Shown: positions 31,686 to 40,565 of the stretch, one piece after another | Numbering within the stretch: position 1 is the first letter of the stretch | How the letters are laid out: each line of letters opens with the position of its first letter | NCBI GenBank assembly: GCA_964435565.1 | Contig: CAYSZR010000010.1 | Coordinates: 1-40,742, forward strand | Direction: 5' to 3' | DNA from: QAMH01 sp964435565 | GTDB lineage: Bacteria > Actinomycetota > Coriobacteriia > Coriobacteriales > QAMH01 | DNA length: 40,742 nt | Notes under the pieces: model-generated | Told to the model about the DNA's origin: nothing | Database searches by the model: none | What the model saw: the letters and a program-made list of their open reading frames with translations, nothing else | Translations under genes and position numbers: made by a program

Positions 31686-33425
31686 ATGCCCGAAAACAAT
31701 AGTTCTGAACAACGCCGTCCTCAAAGGAGGCGGGGGCGTCGCAGTTCTTCGCAAAAAAAGCGCACGTCTACATCGCTGCGTGTCATACCGCTTGGTGGCT
31801 TAGATGCCATCGGAAAAAATATGACTGCATTCGAATGCGGCGATGACATCATTTTGATTGACGCGGGTCTGATGTTTCCCGACGACGAGCACATCGGCGT
31901 CGATTTGATCTTGCCTGATTATACCTACGTGCTTGAAAACGCCGACCGTTTGCGCGGTATCGTAATCACTCACGGTCACGAGGACCATACTGGCTCTCTT
32001 CCTTACTTGCTCAAAGACCTGGATAAGCCTATTCCCATCTTGGGAACCAAGCTCACCTTGGGTCTAATCGCAGGCAAGCTCGAAGAGCATCATCTGAGCA
32101 AACAGCCGCAACTACGCGAGGTCCATCGTGGTGGCAGCGCTACACTCGGATGTTTTGAGCTCGAGTTTTATACTGTAAACCATTCAATACCAGGCGCAAT
32201 GGGTGTCTTTATGCACACACCCGCAGGAAACGTCTTGCATACCGGCGACTTCAAACTTGACGAGACGCCTGTCGATAAAGAGCTTACCGACTTTGCGGCG
32301 CTTGCCCGTTTTTCCGCACGTGGAGTCGATTTGCTCATGAGCGATTCCACAAATGCAACAAATCCGCAGTTCACAAGATCGGAAACCGAGGTCGGCGTTA
32401 CGCTACGCAGCGTCATTGGATCTGCCAAACAGCGCGTTGTGGTCGCCGCGTTTTCCTCGCACATCCATCGTGTCCAGCAAATCTGCGATGCCGCTCTTCT
32501 GGCAAAACGCAAGGTGGCTGTAACAGGTCGCTCAATGCTCACCAACACGCGCATCGCACGAGAGCTCGGCTATCTAAACGTACCTGACAACCTGCTTATC
32601 GATGCATACGATGTTGGGAAATATCCTCCTAACAAGATCGTTGTTTTATGCACGGGCAGCCAAGGAGAGCCGCTTTCAGCGCTTGCCCGCATGTCTGTAG
32701 GCGAACATAAGACCATCGAGATTGAAAAAGGCGATACCGTTATCATTTCGGCAACGCCCGTTCCCGGCAACGAAAAATCAGTCACGCGTATCGTAAATCA
32801 GCTTGCAAAGATCGGTGCGGATATATGGGACAAGAACCGAGCTCTTGTGCACGTTTCGGGTCATGCAGGGGCTGAAGAACTCAAAATCGTCTTATCGCTT
32901 GTCCAGCCAAAATATTTCCTGCCTGTCCATGGCGAAGCGACCCATCTGAGAGCGCATGCACGTTTAGCCGAATCAGTCGGCGTGAATCCCAAGCATATCT
33001 TTATCTTGGATAACGGCGATTCGCTCAGGATGACAGACGGCGTCGTCAAGCCTGACAAGCCCGTCGAAAGCGGCATCGTCTATGTTGACGGTTCTTCTGT
33101 TGGCGACATTGGGGCGAATGTTCTGCGCGACCGTCAATCCATGTCAAGCGAAGGCGCGGCTACGGTTGCATTGGTCATTGATGCCAAGAAGGGAAAGATC
33201 GTCCAGGGTCCGATGATCATGATGCGCGGTATCCCCGGATTTGATAACGAAGAATTCTTGGTAGAAGCACGAGCTGCCGTGACAAAATCCGTACAAGACG
33301 CGCTTGAGGCGCATAAGGGCGACAACAACCGAATCAAGAAATCCATGCGAGACGCACTTTCCAATTTCACCTGGAAGAGGGCCCATAGACGCCCTGTTAT
33401 CATGCCCGTCATTATCGAATTGTAA
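31686..33425 (+). CDS. rnj: Ribonuclease J
   Basis: 579 aa, metallo-beta-lactamase/beta-CASP nuclease with 5'-exonuclease and endonuclease activity in RNA decay. The first 30 residues are a basic, Arg/Ser-rich extension that could bind RNA. Zinc ligands are in THGHEDH at 95-101, with VNHSIPGAMG, HTGDFKLD and VSGHAGAEELK further on. The beta-CASP region (about 220-370) includes FSSHIHRVQQI. The C-terminal domain follows. AGGAG lies 10 nt before the ATG. It is directly downstream of dapA and upstream of ftsK. A single RNase J is usual in Actinobacteria, where it works with RNase E. Confidence 0.95.
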   Translation: MPENNSSEQRRPQRRRGRRSSSQKKRTSTSLRVIPLGGLDAIGKNMTAFECGDDIILIDAGLMFPDDEHIGVDLILPDYTYVLENADRLRGIVITHGHEDHTGSLPYLLKDLDKPIPILGTKLTLGLIAGKLEEHHLSKQPQLREVHRGGSATLGCFELEFYTVNHSIPGAMGVFMHTPAGNVLHTGDFKLDETPVDKELTDFAALARFSARGVDLLMSDSTNATNPQFTRSETEVGVTLRSVIGSAKQRVVVAAFSSHIHRVQQICDAALLAKRKVAVTGRSMLTNTRIARELGYLNVPDNLLIDAYDVGKYPPNKIVVLCTGSQGEPLSALARMSVGEHKTIEIEKGDTVIISATPVPGNEKSVTRIVNQLAKIGADIWDKNRALVHVSGHAGAEELKIVLSLVQPKYFLPVHGEATHLRAHARLAESVGVNPKHIFILDNGDSLRMTDGVVKPDKPVESGIVYVDGSSVGDIGANVLRDRQSMSSEGAATVALVIDAKKGKIVQGPMIMMRGIPGFDNEEFLVEARAAVTKSVQDALEAHKGDNNRIKKSMRDALSNFTWKRAHRRPVIMPVIIEL

Positions 33426-33447
33426 CCAGATCGTCTGGCAGAGGTCG

Positions 33448-33491
33448 ATCCCATTTGCAATCAAAGACGAGCTTTCTTTGCAAATGGGATA
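33448..33491. repeat. TTTGCAA-type intergenic palindromic repeat, copy 2 (reverse orientation)
   Basis: Arms ATCCCATTTGCAA and TTGCAAATGGGAT form a 13-bp dyad, with partly complementary CAAAG/CTTT inside. The reverse complement of the left arm contains CTTTGATTGCAAA, identical to copies 1 and 3. It lies 23 bp after the rnj stop and has no T-run. Confidence 0.65.
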
Positions 33492-33497
33492 ATCACT

Positions 33498-33525
33498 TTG
33501 TTAGAGGTGAATGGTACGGTACAAT
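33498..33525 (+). promoter_or_regulatory. ftsK promoter: TTGTTA - 16 bp - TACAAT
   Basis: TTGTTA (33498-33503) and TACAAT (33520-33525) are 16 bp apart. The -10 is part of the 12-mer GTACGGTACAAT shared with the M16 peptidase upstream region. Confidence 0.5.
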
Positions 33526-33530
33526 AGCCT

Positions 33531-33546
33531 TTATGCATGTGCATAA
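33531..33546. promoter_or_regulatory. 16-bp palindrome TTATGCA-TG-TGCATAA at the ftsK transcription start
   Basis: A perfect 7-bp dyad starts 5 bp after the -10 hexamer, where transcription should begin, and lies just before the GGAGG of ftsK. The placement is typical of a repressor operator, but the binding protein is unknown. Confidence 0.4.
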
Positions 33547-33558
33547 ACGGAGGTAGTA

Positions 33559-36096
33559 GTGGGCTCGAGAAACGCAGCATCTAAACAAAGCAGCTCAAGA
33601 ACCACCGCACGCGTCGATAAGAAAGGCGCAAGGGGAGCTCAGAGCACTAGTGATGACAATTCGGCACAGCGCAAATCGCTTGTCGATTCGAACATGCGCG
33701 AAGACCTGATAGGAATCGCACTCGCAGTTATCGGTATTGCGTTATTCGTCGCGGTCATCATTCCCGGCAACGCATTTGTTTCAGTTGCCATATCAGATGG
33801 TCTCAAACTTGCGCTTGGCCTGGGGGCTTATGTTATCCCCTTCGCACTTGTGTTCTGGGGAGCTTCGTTCTTTCTTAAAACAGAGGGTACGAAGGTAGGG
33901 CGCTTGGTTTTGGGAATCGCCGTGATCCTCGTCGCAATTATGTCACTTCTGTCGTTATTCTCACCAAGCGTCGTCGAGTCTCTTCCCTCAAGCCTGTTCG
34001 CGCAGCGCACGCTCGTCAGCGGGGGAGGGTATGCCGGAAGCGGTGTCGCATGGCTGTTCATGACGCTTTTCGGACGACTTATAGCCGCTATCATCTTGGT
34101 CGGTATTGCGATTGCCGGTCTTGTCCTTGCCGGTGTTTCTGTCTCGACGCCTTTTCTCTACGTCAAGAATCTCATTACCCAAAAAAGTGAGAAACGAACA
34201 CAAGAGCGTTATGAAGAAGAGATTTACGGAAGCGATCAACCGGATTATCAACCGGATGACACAACGCGTATCGATATTGACCCCGATGAGACCATTTCCC
34301 TGAATATGGCGAAGAAGTCCCCGTTTGCACGCATCAAGAGCAGATTCGGTGTTTCAAAAGACCCTGAAGCGATCGATCTGCAAAACGGTTCGATTGCTGA
34401 CTCGGCGCTCGATAAAGATAAGACCATCGATCTTTCCGATATCGCTCAAGACGCAACGATCGCTCTTGATGACGCGAAGCCCGCAAAACCCAAGAAACGC
34501 CAGATGAAGACAGTCAAACTTGATTCTTCTGATAATGAACCGCAGGGTGCTGACGCCACGATGGCTCTTTCCAAAAAGACGCAGGCGGTACCAAGCGGAT
34601 CGACTCCCACCGCATTGGAAGGTTTCGTGCTTCCCGACCCCAGAACGCTTGGCGTGACCAAAGCAAAACGGCCGACCACGAATACCGAACTCAAGCAGAC
34701 GGCAACCATACTGCAGCAGACTCTCGAGGAATTCAGCTTGCCGGCAAAAGTCGTTGGCTGGCTTGCAGGACCAACCGTCACCATGTTCAAAGTCGATCTT
34801 CCCAGCGGCGTTCGCCTTGCAAAGCTCACCAACCTTGCTGACGATATTGCGCTTGCACTCGCAGCTCCGTCAGTTCGTATCGCACAGATACCTCGGACAT
34901 CGCTCGTCGGCGTGGAAATTCCCAATAAAACACGCTCGAGTGTACTTTTAGGTGACATTATCAGCAGTTGCAAGCAAGGCCCATTGCAAGTCGCCATTGG
35001 CGAAGATGTCGATGGCGACAAAGTGTGCGTCGATTTGGCGAAGATGCCTCATCTGCTTATTGCCGGAACAACCGGTTCTGGCAAATCCGTCTGCCTCAAC
35101 GGCATGATCATCACCATGCTCATGCGCGCAACGCCCGCTGAGGTCCGCATGATACTCATCGATCCCAAGCGTGTGGAGATGTCGCTCTATAACGGCATTC
35201 CCCATCTTTATGTTCCGCCTGTTACTGAACCCAAAGAGGCTGCAAGTGCTTTGAAATGGGCAGTTGCCGAAATGGAACGACGCCTCAAGGTTTTTGAACA
35301 AGTCGGCGCTAAGAACATCGGGTTTTATAACCAGATGATTCAAAAAGGCGATCTGACTGATGAAGATGGCAATCATCCAGACGAACTTCCTTATATCGTC
35401 TTGGTCATCGACGAACTCTCTGATCTTATGATGGTCGCCGGCAAAGAAGTCGAGGACTCGATTGTTCGTATCGCCCAGCTTGCGCGTGCAGCGGGCATAC
35501 ATCTCATCATCGCCACGCAACGTCCGTCCAGCAATGTCGTCACGGGCATGATCAAGGCCAATATCACGAATCGCATCGGGCTTTTGGTAGCAACCAATGT
35601 CGACTCTCGTGTCATTCTTGATCAGTCCGGTGCAGAAAAGCTCGTCGGCAATGGAGATATGCTTTTCTCGAAACCGGAATGGGGCAAACCCAAGCGTATC
35701 CAGGGATGCTATGTAAGCGAAGCGGAAATCAGCTCTGTTGTAGAGCATCTCAAAGCTCAGGGCCAGCCTGACTATCATCCTGAGATTTTGCAGCAGCAGG
35801 TTTCCACGGGCGCATCTTCGGGATCTATGTCTTCATCAGACGATAACGCTGACGACCCGTTGCTATGGGATGCCGCAGAAGCCGTTGTCTCTGCAGGACT
35901 TGGTTCGACATCAATGCTTCAACGCAGACTTAAGGTAGGCTATGCGCGCGCAGGACGCATCATGGACATGCTCGAATCAAAAGGTATCGTCGGTCCCCAG
36001 GAAGGTTCACGTGCGCGCGATGTTTTAATGGACAGCCTCGAAGATCTTGAGGCTTTACGGGCGTTCGAGGAACAAGATCGGGAGGAAGGTCGTTGA
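33559..36096 (+). CDS. ftsK: DNA translocase FtsK/SpoIIIE
   Basis: 845 aa from GTG 33559 with GGAGG 5-6 nt upstream. Four membrane helices lie in about 48-215. A long acidic/Ser-Lys linker follows (about 220-360). The motor has alpha and beta domains: Walker A GTTGSGKS at about 503-510, Walker B LVIDELSDLMM at about 615-625, and QRPSSNVVTG. The C-terminal gamma winged helix (about 770-830, STSMLQRRLKVGYARAGRIMDML) reads the orienting chromosome sequences. It pumps chromosome ends and dimers through the division septum. The TGA stop overlaps the TTG start of the next gene, so both are coupled. Confidence 0.96.
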   Translation: MGSRNAASKQSSSRTTARVDKKGARGAQSTSDDNSAQRKSLVDSNMREDLIGIALAVIGIALFVAVIIPGNAFVSVAISDGLKLALGLGAYVIPFALVFWGASFFLKTEGTKVGRLVLGIAVILVAIMSLLSLFSPSVVESLPSSLFAQRTLVSGGGYAGSGVAWLFMTLFGRLIAAIILVGIAIAGLVLAGVSVSTPFLYVKNLITQKSEKRTQERYEEEIYGSDQPDYQPDDTTRIDIDPDETISLNMAKKSPFARIKSRFGVSKDPEAIDLQNGSIADSALDKDKTIDLSDIAQDATIALDDAKPAKPKKRQMKTVKLDSSDNEPQGADATMALSKKTQAVPSGSTPTALEGFVLPDPRTLGVTKAKRPTTNTELKQTATILQQTLEEFSLPAKVVGWLAGPTVTMFKVDLPSGVRLAKLTNLADDIALALAAPSVRIAQIPRTSLVGVEIPNKTRSSVLLGDIISSCKQGPLQVAIGEDVDGDKVCVDLAKMPHLLIAGTTGSGKSVCLNGMIITMLMRATPAEVRMILIDPKRVEMSLYNGIPHLYVPPVTEPKEAASALKWAVAEMERRLKVFEQVGAKNIGFYNQMIQKGDLTDEDGNHPDELPYIVLVIDELSDLMMVAGKEVEDSIVRIAQLARAAGIHLIIATQRPSSNVVTGMIKANITNRIGLLVATNVDSRVILDQSGAEKLVGNGDMLFSKPEWGKPKRIQGCYVSEAEISSVVEHLKAQGQPDYHPEILQQQVSTGASSGSMSSSDDNADDPLLWDAAEAVVSAGLGSTSMLQRRLKVGYARAGRIMDMLESKGIVGPQEGSRARDVLMDSLEDLEALRAFEEQDREEGR

Positions 36097-37508
36097 ATTC
36101 CGAATCACGTATTGGAACGGTTCTAAGAAACAGACGAATCGAGCTTGGCATCTCCCTTGAACAAGCCGCGCGCGATACGAACATACGCGCCCGCATGCTC
36201 GAGACGCTTGAGCAAGGTGATTACGCCAAGTACCCTCCACGCGGGCATGCAATCGGGATGCTCACGTCGTATGCGCGTTATCTTGAAATGAATCCAGCGC
36301 CGATTCTCGAAGGATTCGATTCGGAATATCAGTCCTTTACCGTGAGTCGAGAAATAGCCACAAGCGCTGAAAATACCCGCAAGGGCGTGGGTAGGTTTGG
36401 AGAAAAAGCGACTTCGAAGGAAAAGCCCATCTCGCGTGAAACCGCGCGGGGAAAGTCACGTTTTCTCAAGAAATCAGATTCCGAAACGCCTACGGGAACC
36501 ACGGTAAACCAAAGTCTTAAAAGCGAAGCTGCCGCCAAAGATGACGAGCGTTATAAAAGCGGCGGCGTTCGTGTGGTCGGCACACGTCAAACTGGATCGT
36601 TTCGAAACGTTCGCGAAACCAATAGGGTCACTGGGGAGATCTCGTCTCGTTATGATTCGCGCCCAAGCTCTCGATCTGGTCGTATTGGCGCAACCGGTTC
36701 TGCGGGTGCAGAAGGCACGTCGGGCTCGATTTCTCGCTCGACGTCTTCGACTGGCGCCGCGAAGCGTGTTTCAACCACAGGTTCATCCGGTCGTCTATCG
36801 TCGACCGGTTCTCTGCGACATAGCTCATCAACTGATCAGAGTTCGAGATCAACAACCGGGAGCTTGGCAAAACGCGATACAGCCCCTAATTTTTTCGGAG
36901 TCGACGTTGCGCCTAACGAAAAGGCTATAAAAAGCAGGCCGCGAAGCAGGAATGCCACGCGAACTTCTGAAAGTGGTAGTGCAACTAAAACGGCGCGTCC
37001 AGACGAAAACATTATCGATCGAATGCGGCGCGTTGTCGGATCCGTGTTCAGCGAGCGCCGCACGAGACTCATCGCCCTTGCGTTTGCCCTCATCGTGATA
37101 GGCGTCATCATCGCCGCATCGTTTTTAATCGGAACGGCAGGTAATAAAGACAGCGGCATCATACAGGTCGAAGGTGGCACGGTAAACGACACCACGACGA
37201 CTGACGGAGAAAACGCTGCGCATAAGACGATTACGACTGCTAACGGCAATCCCGTTACCATCAAGGTGCAAGTTGCCGCTGGAAAGACCTCGCTTATTCA
37301 AATCACCTATGACGACGCGAACGCTTATAGCGGAACAGCAGTGGGTCCGTTCTCACGTGAGTTTCCCGTAACGGAATCCTTTAGCGCTAGCTTTGGCACG
37401 CCAGATGCGGTTACCGTAACGGAAAACGGCAACCCCATTGAAATCGCCAAAAATGATGACGGTACGACAGGAAGCCTCTACATCAACATCAAAGCCGCAT
37501 CGAGTTGA
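36093..37508 (+). CDS. RodZ-like cytoskeletal HTH membrane protein
   Basis: 471 aa starting with TTG 36093, overlapping the ftsK TGA, with GGGAGGAAGG upstream. Residues 1-75 form the HTH_25 domain of RodZ (GTVLRNRRIELGISLEQAARDTNI...). A very long low-complexity linker (about 90-320), rich in Ser, Thr, Gly and Arg, follows. One membrane helix (about 325-347, LIALAFALIVIGVIIAASFLI) leads to an outer-facing beta domain of the DUF4115 type (about 360-471). RodZ links MreB to the membrane and shapes the cell. No mreB is here. The linker is far longer than in E. coli RodZ, and its repeated RS/TG-rich segments are an oddity. Confidence 0.85.
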   Translation: MNSESRIGTVLRNRRIELGISLEQAARDTNIRARMLETLEQGDYAKYPPRGHAIGMLTSYARYLEMNPAPILEGFDSEYQSFTVSREIATSAENTRKGVGRFGEKATSKEKPISRETARGKSRFLKKSDSETPTGTTVNQSLKSEAAAKDDERYKSGGVRVVGTRQTGSFRNVRETNRVTGEISSRYDSRPSSRSGRIGATGSAGAEGTSGSISRSTSSTGAAKRVSTTGSSGRLSSTGSLRHSSSTDQSSRSTTGSLAKRDTAPNFFGVDVAPNEKAIKSRPRSRNATRTSESGSATKTARPDENIIDRMRRVVGSVFSERRTRLIALAFALIVIGVIIAASFLIGTAGNKDSGIIQVEGGTVNDTTTTDGENAAHKTITTANGNPVTIKVQVAAGKTSLIQITYDDANAYSGTAVGPFSREFPVTESFSASFGTPDAVTVTENGNPIEIAKNDDGTTGSLYINIKAASS

Positions 37509-37545
37509 TGAGATACGGACGAATTTATTTTGCACGAAAGGAAAA

Positions 37546-37575
37546 TTTGCAACAAAGGTAACCTTTGATTGCAAA
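37546..37575. repeat. TTTGCAA-type intergenic palindromic repeat, copy 3 (best preserved)
   Basis: The outer arms TTTGCAA (37546-37552) and TTGCAAA (37569-37575) and the inner dyad CAAAGGT-A-ACCTTTG (37553-37567) form a nearly perfect hairpin. It lies between the rodZ-like gene and yajQ. The right arm CCTTTGATTGCAAA matches copies 1 and 2. Confidence 0.7.
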
Positions 37576-37597
37576 TCGTATTCAGGAAGGAATGCAG

Positions 37598-38095
37598 ATG
37601 GCTAAAGACAGCAGCTTCGATATCGTGTCCGAAACGGACTTGCAAGAAATAGAGAACGCGTTCAACAACACGGTAAAAGCGCTGAAACAACGCTATGACC
37701 TTAAGGACTCCGGCTCTAAAATCGATTACGACAAAAACGCCGGCAGTATAACGGTTCTTGCACCGAGCGATTTTGTAAGCGGACAGGTTATCGACCTTCT
37801 CAACACGCATCTGATTAGACGCAAGATTGACTTGAAAGCTGTCAACTGGGGCACACCTCAAGATGCATCCGGAGCGATGATCCGCACCGTTGGCACCATC
37901 GCCCAAGGTATCGATCAGGATATCGCGAAACGCATATCGAAAGATATCAAAAACGAGAAGTTCAAGGTCAAAGTTCAAATTGAAGGTGACAAGCTGCGCG
38001 TGAGCAGCCCTAAGCGCGATACCCTCCAAGAAGTCATAAGCTATCTGCGCGATGCAGATTATGGTATTCCGTTACAGTTCGAAAACTATCGATAG
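37598..38095 (+). CDS. yajQ: YajQ-family nucleotide-binding protein
   Basis: 165 aa from ATG 37598 with AGGAAGGAA upstream (ATG 37592 also possible). The N-terminal SSFDIVSETDLQEIENAFNN is the family signature. Two ferredoxin-like domains follow, ending in YGIPLQFENYR, the classic YajQ ending. Some relatives bind cyclic di-GMP or GTP/ATP and affect virulence regulators or RNA; the role here is not known. The coding strand is shared with the flanking ftsK/rodZ and rimO genes. A palindromic repeat precedes it. It ends 9 nt before rimO, so the two are likely in one transcript. Confidence 0.93.
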   Translation: MAKDSSFDIVSETDLQEIENAFNNTVKALKQRYDLKDSGSKIDYDKNAGSITVLAPSDFVSGQVIDLLNTHLIRRKIDLKAVNWGTPQDASGAMIRTVGTIAQGIDQDIAKRISKDIKNEKFKVKVQIEGDKLRVSSPKRDTLQEVISYLRDADYGIPLQFENYR

Positions 38096-38104
38096 GAAAC
38101 ATAC

Positions 38105-39448
38105 GTGCAAAGCGTCCCCTCCATCTCCTTCGTAACACTTGGATGCGCGAAAAACGAAGTCGATACCGACAAGATGCAGACCAGGCTCATGCAAGCTGGT
38201 TTCGAAATTGTCCAAGATACTTCTTTCGCAGATCTGATCATAGTCAATACCTGCGCGTTCCTTTCAAGCGCAGTTGAAGAGAGCCTTGAGGTCATCTTCA
38301 ATCTCTCACAGCAACAACATGACGATGGCACCAAACACAAAGTGCTTGTCGCTGGCTGTATGCCAGCACGCTACGGAAAAGATTTGCAAGACGAGCTCGT
38401 CGAGGCAGCGGGTTTCTTGAACGCGCATGATGAAGATAGGATTGTCGAACATGTCGAGCAGCTGCTTGGAATCAGCGCTCCCGTTCAACCTGTCCATAGC
38501 GCCGCATTGAAGCAAGCGCAGCGCAGCAACGCCGGCCCGAGTGCTTATGTAAAGGTTTCCGACGGCTGTGATCGATTTTGCTCGTACTGCATGATTCCCT
38601 ATATTCGAGGTCGTTACCACAGCTTCTCACTCGAAGACATAGATAACGAGGTCACCGGACTTATCGACAGCGGGGTACGTGAAATCGTTCTCATTGGCCA
38701 AGATACGGGTATATGGGGAACCGATTTCGAAGAACCCTCGACTACCGCAACCTTGGTGAGCACGCTTGCCGAGCGTCATCCCACAACCTGGTTCAGGCTT
38801 CTATACGTACAGCCCAAGGGAATCACCGACGAGCTGATTGATGCTCTGGCGACCCATGACAATATCTGCTCATATCTCGATATGCCCCTACAGCATGCTG
38901 ATCCGCACGTTGTCAAACAGATGAACCGCGAAGGCGGTGCAGACGAGTATCTGGCGCTTGTGAAACGCATACGCGAACGCATCCCCGGCGTTATGTGCCG
39001 CACAACCTACATGGCCGGTTTCCCAGGGGAGACGGATTCCCAATTCGATGCTTTAATGGATTTTGCCGAGACTGCCGAATTCGACTACGCTGCTGTTTTT
39101 CCCTATTCGCCCGAAGAGGGGAGCGCTGCCTTTGATTTTGAAGACCAAGTCGATGAAGATGAGCGAATGAGTCGGGCACAGCGTCTACTCGATCTTTGCG
39201 AGACAATCGGCACTGGCCGAATCGCCGAATGCGTCGGTCAAGAAGTCGATGTCCTTGCCGAGGGATACGAATATACCGATATCGGAATCGAGGCCCTCTG
39301 TCGTACGCAGGGACAGGCTCCAGAGGTCGATGGACAGGTTCATGTTCCCCTCACGAGCGAGGAAGACCTTAAGCCGGGGCAGTTTGCTCGTGTTCGGTTG
39401 ACGGGAAGCTTTTATTACGAGCTTGAAGGAGAGCTGCTGAGTTCATGA
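38105..39448 (+). CDS. rimO: Ribosomal protein S12 (aspartate) methylthiotransferase RimO
   Basis: 447 aa from GTG 38105, with AGGAAAC a few nt upstream. It is a radical-SAM methylthiotransferase that modifies Asp of ribosomal protein S12. The N-terminal UPF0004 domain has Cys14, Cys50 and Cys85, ligands of the second [4Fe-4S] cluster. The radical SAM motif is CDRFCSYC with Cys155, Cys159 and Cys162. The barrel contains DMPLQHADPHVVKQMNR, as in the RimO/MiaB family. A TRAM domain ends the protein (about 380-447). Choice of RimO over MiaB rests on overall resemblance, especially IPYIRGRYHSF. Its TGA overlaps the pgsA ATG (ATGA). Confidence 0.93.
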   Translation: MQSVPSISFVTLGCAKNEVDTDKMQTRLMQAGFEIVQDTSFADLIIVNTCAFLSSAVEESLEVIFNLSQQQHDDGTKHKVLVAGCMPARYGKDLQDELVEAAGFLNAHDEDRIVEHVEQLLGISAPVQPVHSAALKQAQRSNAGPSAYVKVSDGCDRFCSYCMIPYIRGRYHSFSLEDIDNEVTGLIDSGVREIVLIGQDTGIWGTDFEEPSTTATLVSTLAERHPTTWFRLLYVQPKGITDELIDALATHDNICSYLDMPLQHADPHVVKQMNREGGADEYLALVKRIRERIPGVMCRTTYMAGFPGETDSQFDALMDFAETAEFDYAAVFPYSPEEGSAAFDFEDQVDEDERMSRAQRLLDLCETIGTGRIAECVGQEVDVLAEGYEYTDIGIEALCRTQGQAPEVDGQVHVPLTSEEDLKPGQFARVRLTGSFYYELEGELLSS

Positions 39449-40077
39449 ACGAGCGAAACGATCGGATATGGACTCCTGCGAATATCGTAACCCTGATTCG
39501 TATCCTACTTATCCCGATATTTGTCGTTGCCCTTCTCTCGCCTTGGCCCGAATGGTGCCCATCTCCTGAATTCTGGACAGCCTGGCAGCCATGGATTGCC
39601 GCGCTTGTCTTCGTGGGCATCTCTTTGACTGATGCCATCGACGGATACCTCGCACGCAGCAGAGACGAGGTCACTGATTTGGGCAAATTCATGGATCCCC
39701 TTGCTGACAAGATCTTAGTTTGTGCCGCACTTCTTGCTCTTGTAGAGCTCAGGACCTTTCCCTCATGGGTAGCGCTCATCATCATCGCGCGCGAATTCAT
39801 AGTCTCTGGCCTGCGCATGGTTGCCGCGTCCCAGGGCAAGGTGATTGCTGCGAGCTATTTCGGCAAGTCGAAAACCGTCTTGCAAATTTGCGCAATCCTG
39901 CTGTTTACAGTCAAGGATTCACTTCAGATAAAGCTTTTGGGCGGTGGCATCGCAACAGGATTCACTCTGTTTTCCTGGATAGTCCTTTTCGCTGCTGTCG
40001 CGATGACCATCATTTCTATGTTGGATTATTTCTATAAATCGCGCGAAATATTGGGATTTGGCAAAAAATGCGATTAG
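39445..40077 (+). CDS. pgsA: CDP-diacylglycerol--glycerol-3-phosphate 3-phosphatidyltransferase PgsA
   Basis: 210 aa membrane enzyme. It makes phosphatidylglycerophosphate from CDP-diacylglycerol and glycerol 3-phosphate. The signature is DAIDGYLARSRDEV then GKFMDPLADK, complete in every Asp. The N-terminus TPANIVTLIRILLIPIFV is characteristic of PgsA. Starting within the rimO stop (4-nt overlap) and overlapping the start of pncC by 10 nt, it is the middle gene of a coupled rimO-pgsA-pncC cluster, common in Actinobacteria and Firmicutes. The second CDP-alcohol phosphotransferase at 11544-12179 is a paralogue. This copy is the better candidate for the housekeeping enzyme. Confidence 0.93.
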   Translation: MNERNDRIWTPANIVTLIRILLIPIFVVALLSPWPEWCPSPEFWTAWQPWIAALVFVGISLTDAIDGYLARSRDEVTDLGKFMDPLADKILVCAALLALVELRTFPSWVALIIIAREFIVSGLRMVAASQGKVIAASYFGKSKTVLQICAILLFTVKDSLQIKLLGGGIATGFTLFSWIVLFAAVAMTIISMLDYFYKSREILGFGKKCD

Positions 40078-40565
40078 ATGAAATCGAAATGCAGAATCGC
40101 ACGCTTGCGGCGGATGTACTTGAGCGCGCAGAAAAGCGAGGCTGCACGTTGGGCAGCGCGGAATCATGCACGGGTGGCATGATAGCGTCTGCGCTCACGG
40201 CTATTCCAGGATCTTCGCAAGCGTACGTTGGCGGCGTGGTGAGTTATTGGATAGACGTCAAAGAACGCGTTTTAGGGGTCAGTGATTCCGATATCGAGAC
40301 ATATGGCGTCGTGAGTTCGGAAGTCGCCGCTGCAATGGCACAGGGGGCGCGAAAGACGCTAGGCTGCGACTATGCGGTATCGACTACGGGCATTGCTGGA
40401 CCAACGGGATCTGAACCCGGTAAGCCCGTCGGGACGGTTTGGTTTGGAATCGCCACTCCTCAAGGCGTGCATACTTTCATGACGTGCAACGGTCAATCAC
40501 GAGATGAAATACGCGCGCTTGCTGTCAACACCGTCCTTCATAAACTTCTCGCCGCAATTCAATAA
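40068..40565 (+). CDS. pncC: Nicotinamide-nucleotide amidohydrolase PncC (CinA C-terminal domain only)
   Basis: 165 aa. It hydrolyses nicotinamide mononucleotide to nicotinate mononucleotide and ammonia in pyridine-nucleotide recycling. The conserved blocks are SAESCTGGMIASALTAIPGSS (about 31-51), GGVVSYWIDVKERVLGV, and STTGIAGPTGSEPGKPVGTVW with the active-site Ser/Thr region. The N-terminal MoCF-like half of full CinA is absent. The start ATG 40068 overlaps pgsA by 10 nt; ATG 40089 is an alternative. In many Actinobacteria recA follows; the window ends 177 bp downstream before that can be seen. Confidence 0.92.
   Translation: MRLDEIEMQNRTLAADVLERAEKRGCTLGSAESCTGGMIASALTAIPGSSQAYVGGVVSYWIDVKERVLGVSDSDIETYGVVSSEVAAAMAQGARKTLGCDYAVSTTGIAGPTGSEPGKPVGTVWFGIATPQGVHTFMTCNGQSRDEIRALAVNTVLHKLLAAIQ

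Noticed and set aside
34948..35778. 276-codon minus-strand frame opposite ftsK
   Set aside because: It lies entirely within the FtsK motor domain and is explained by codon bias of that gene.
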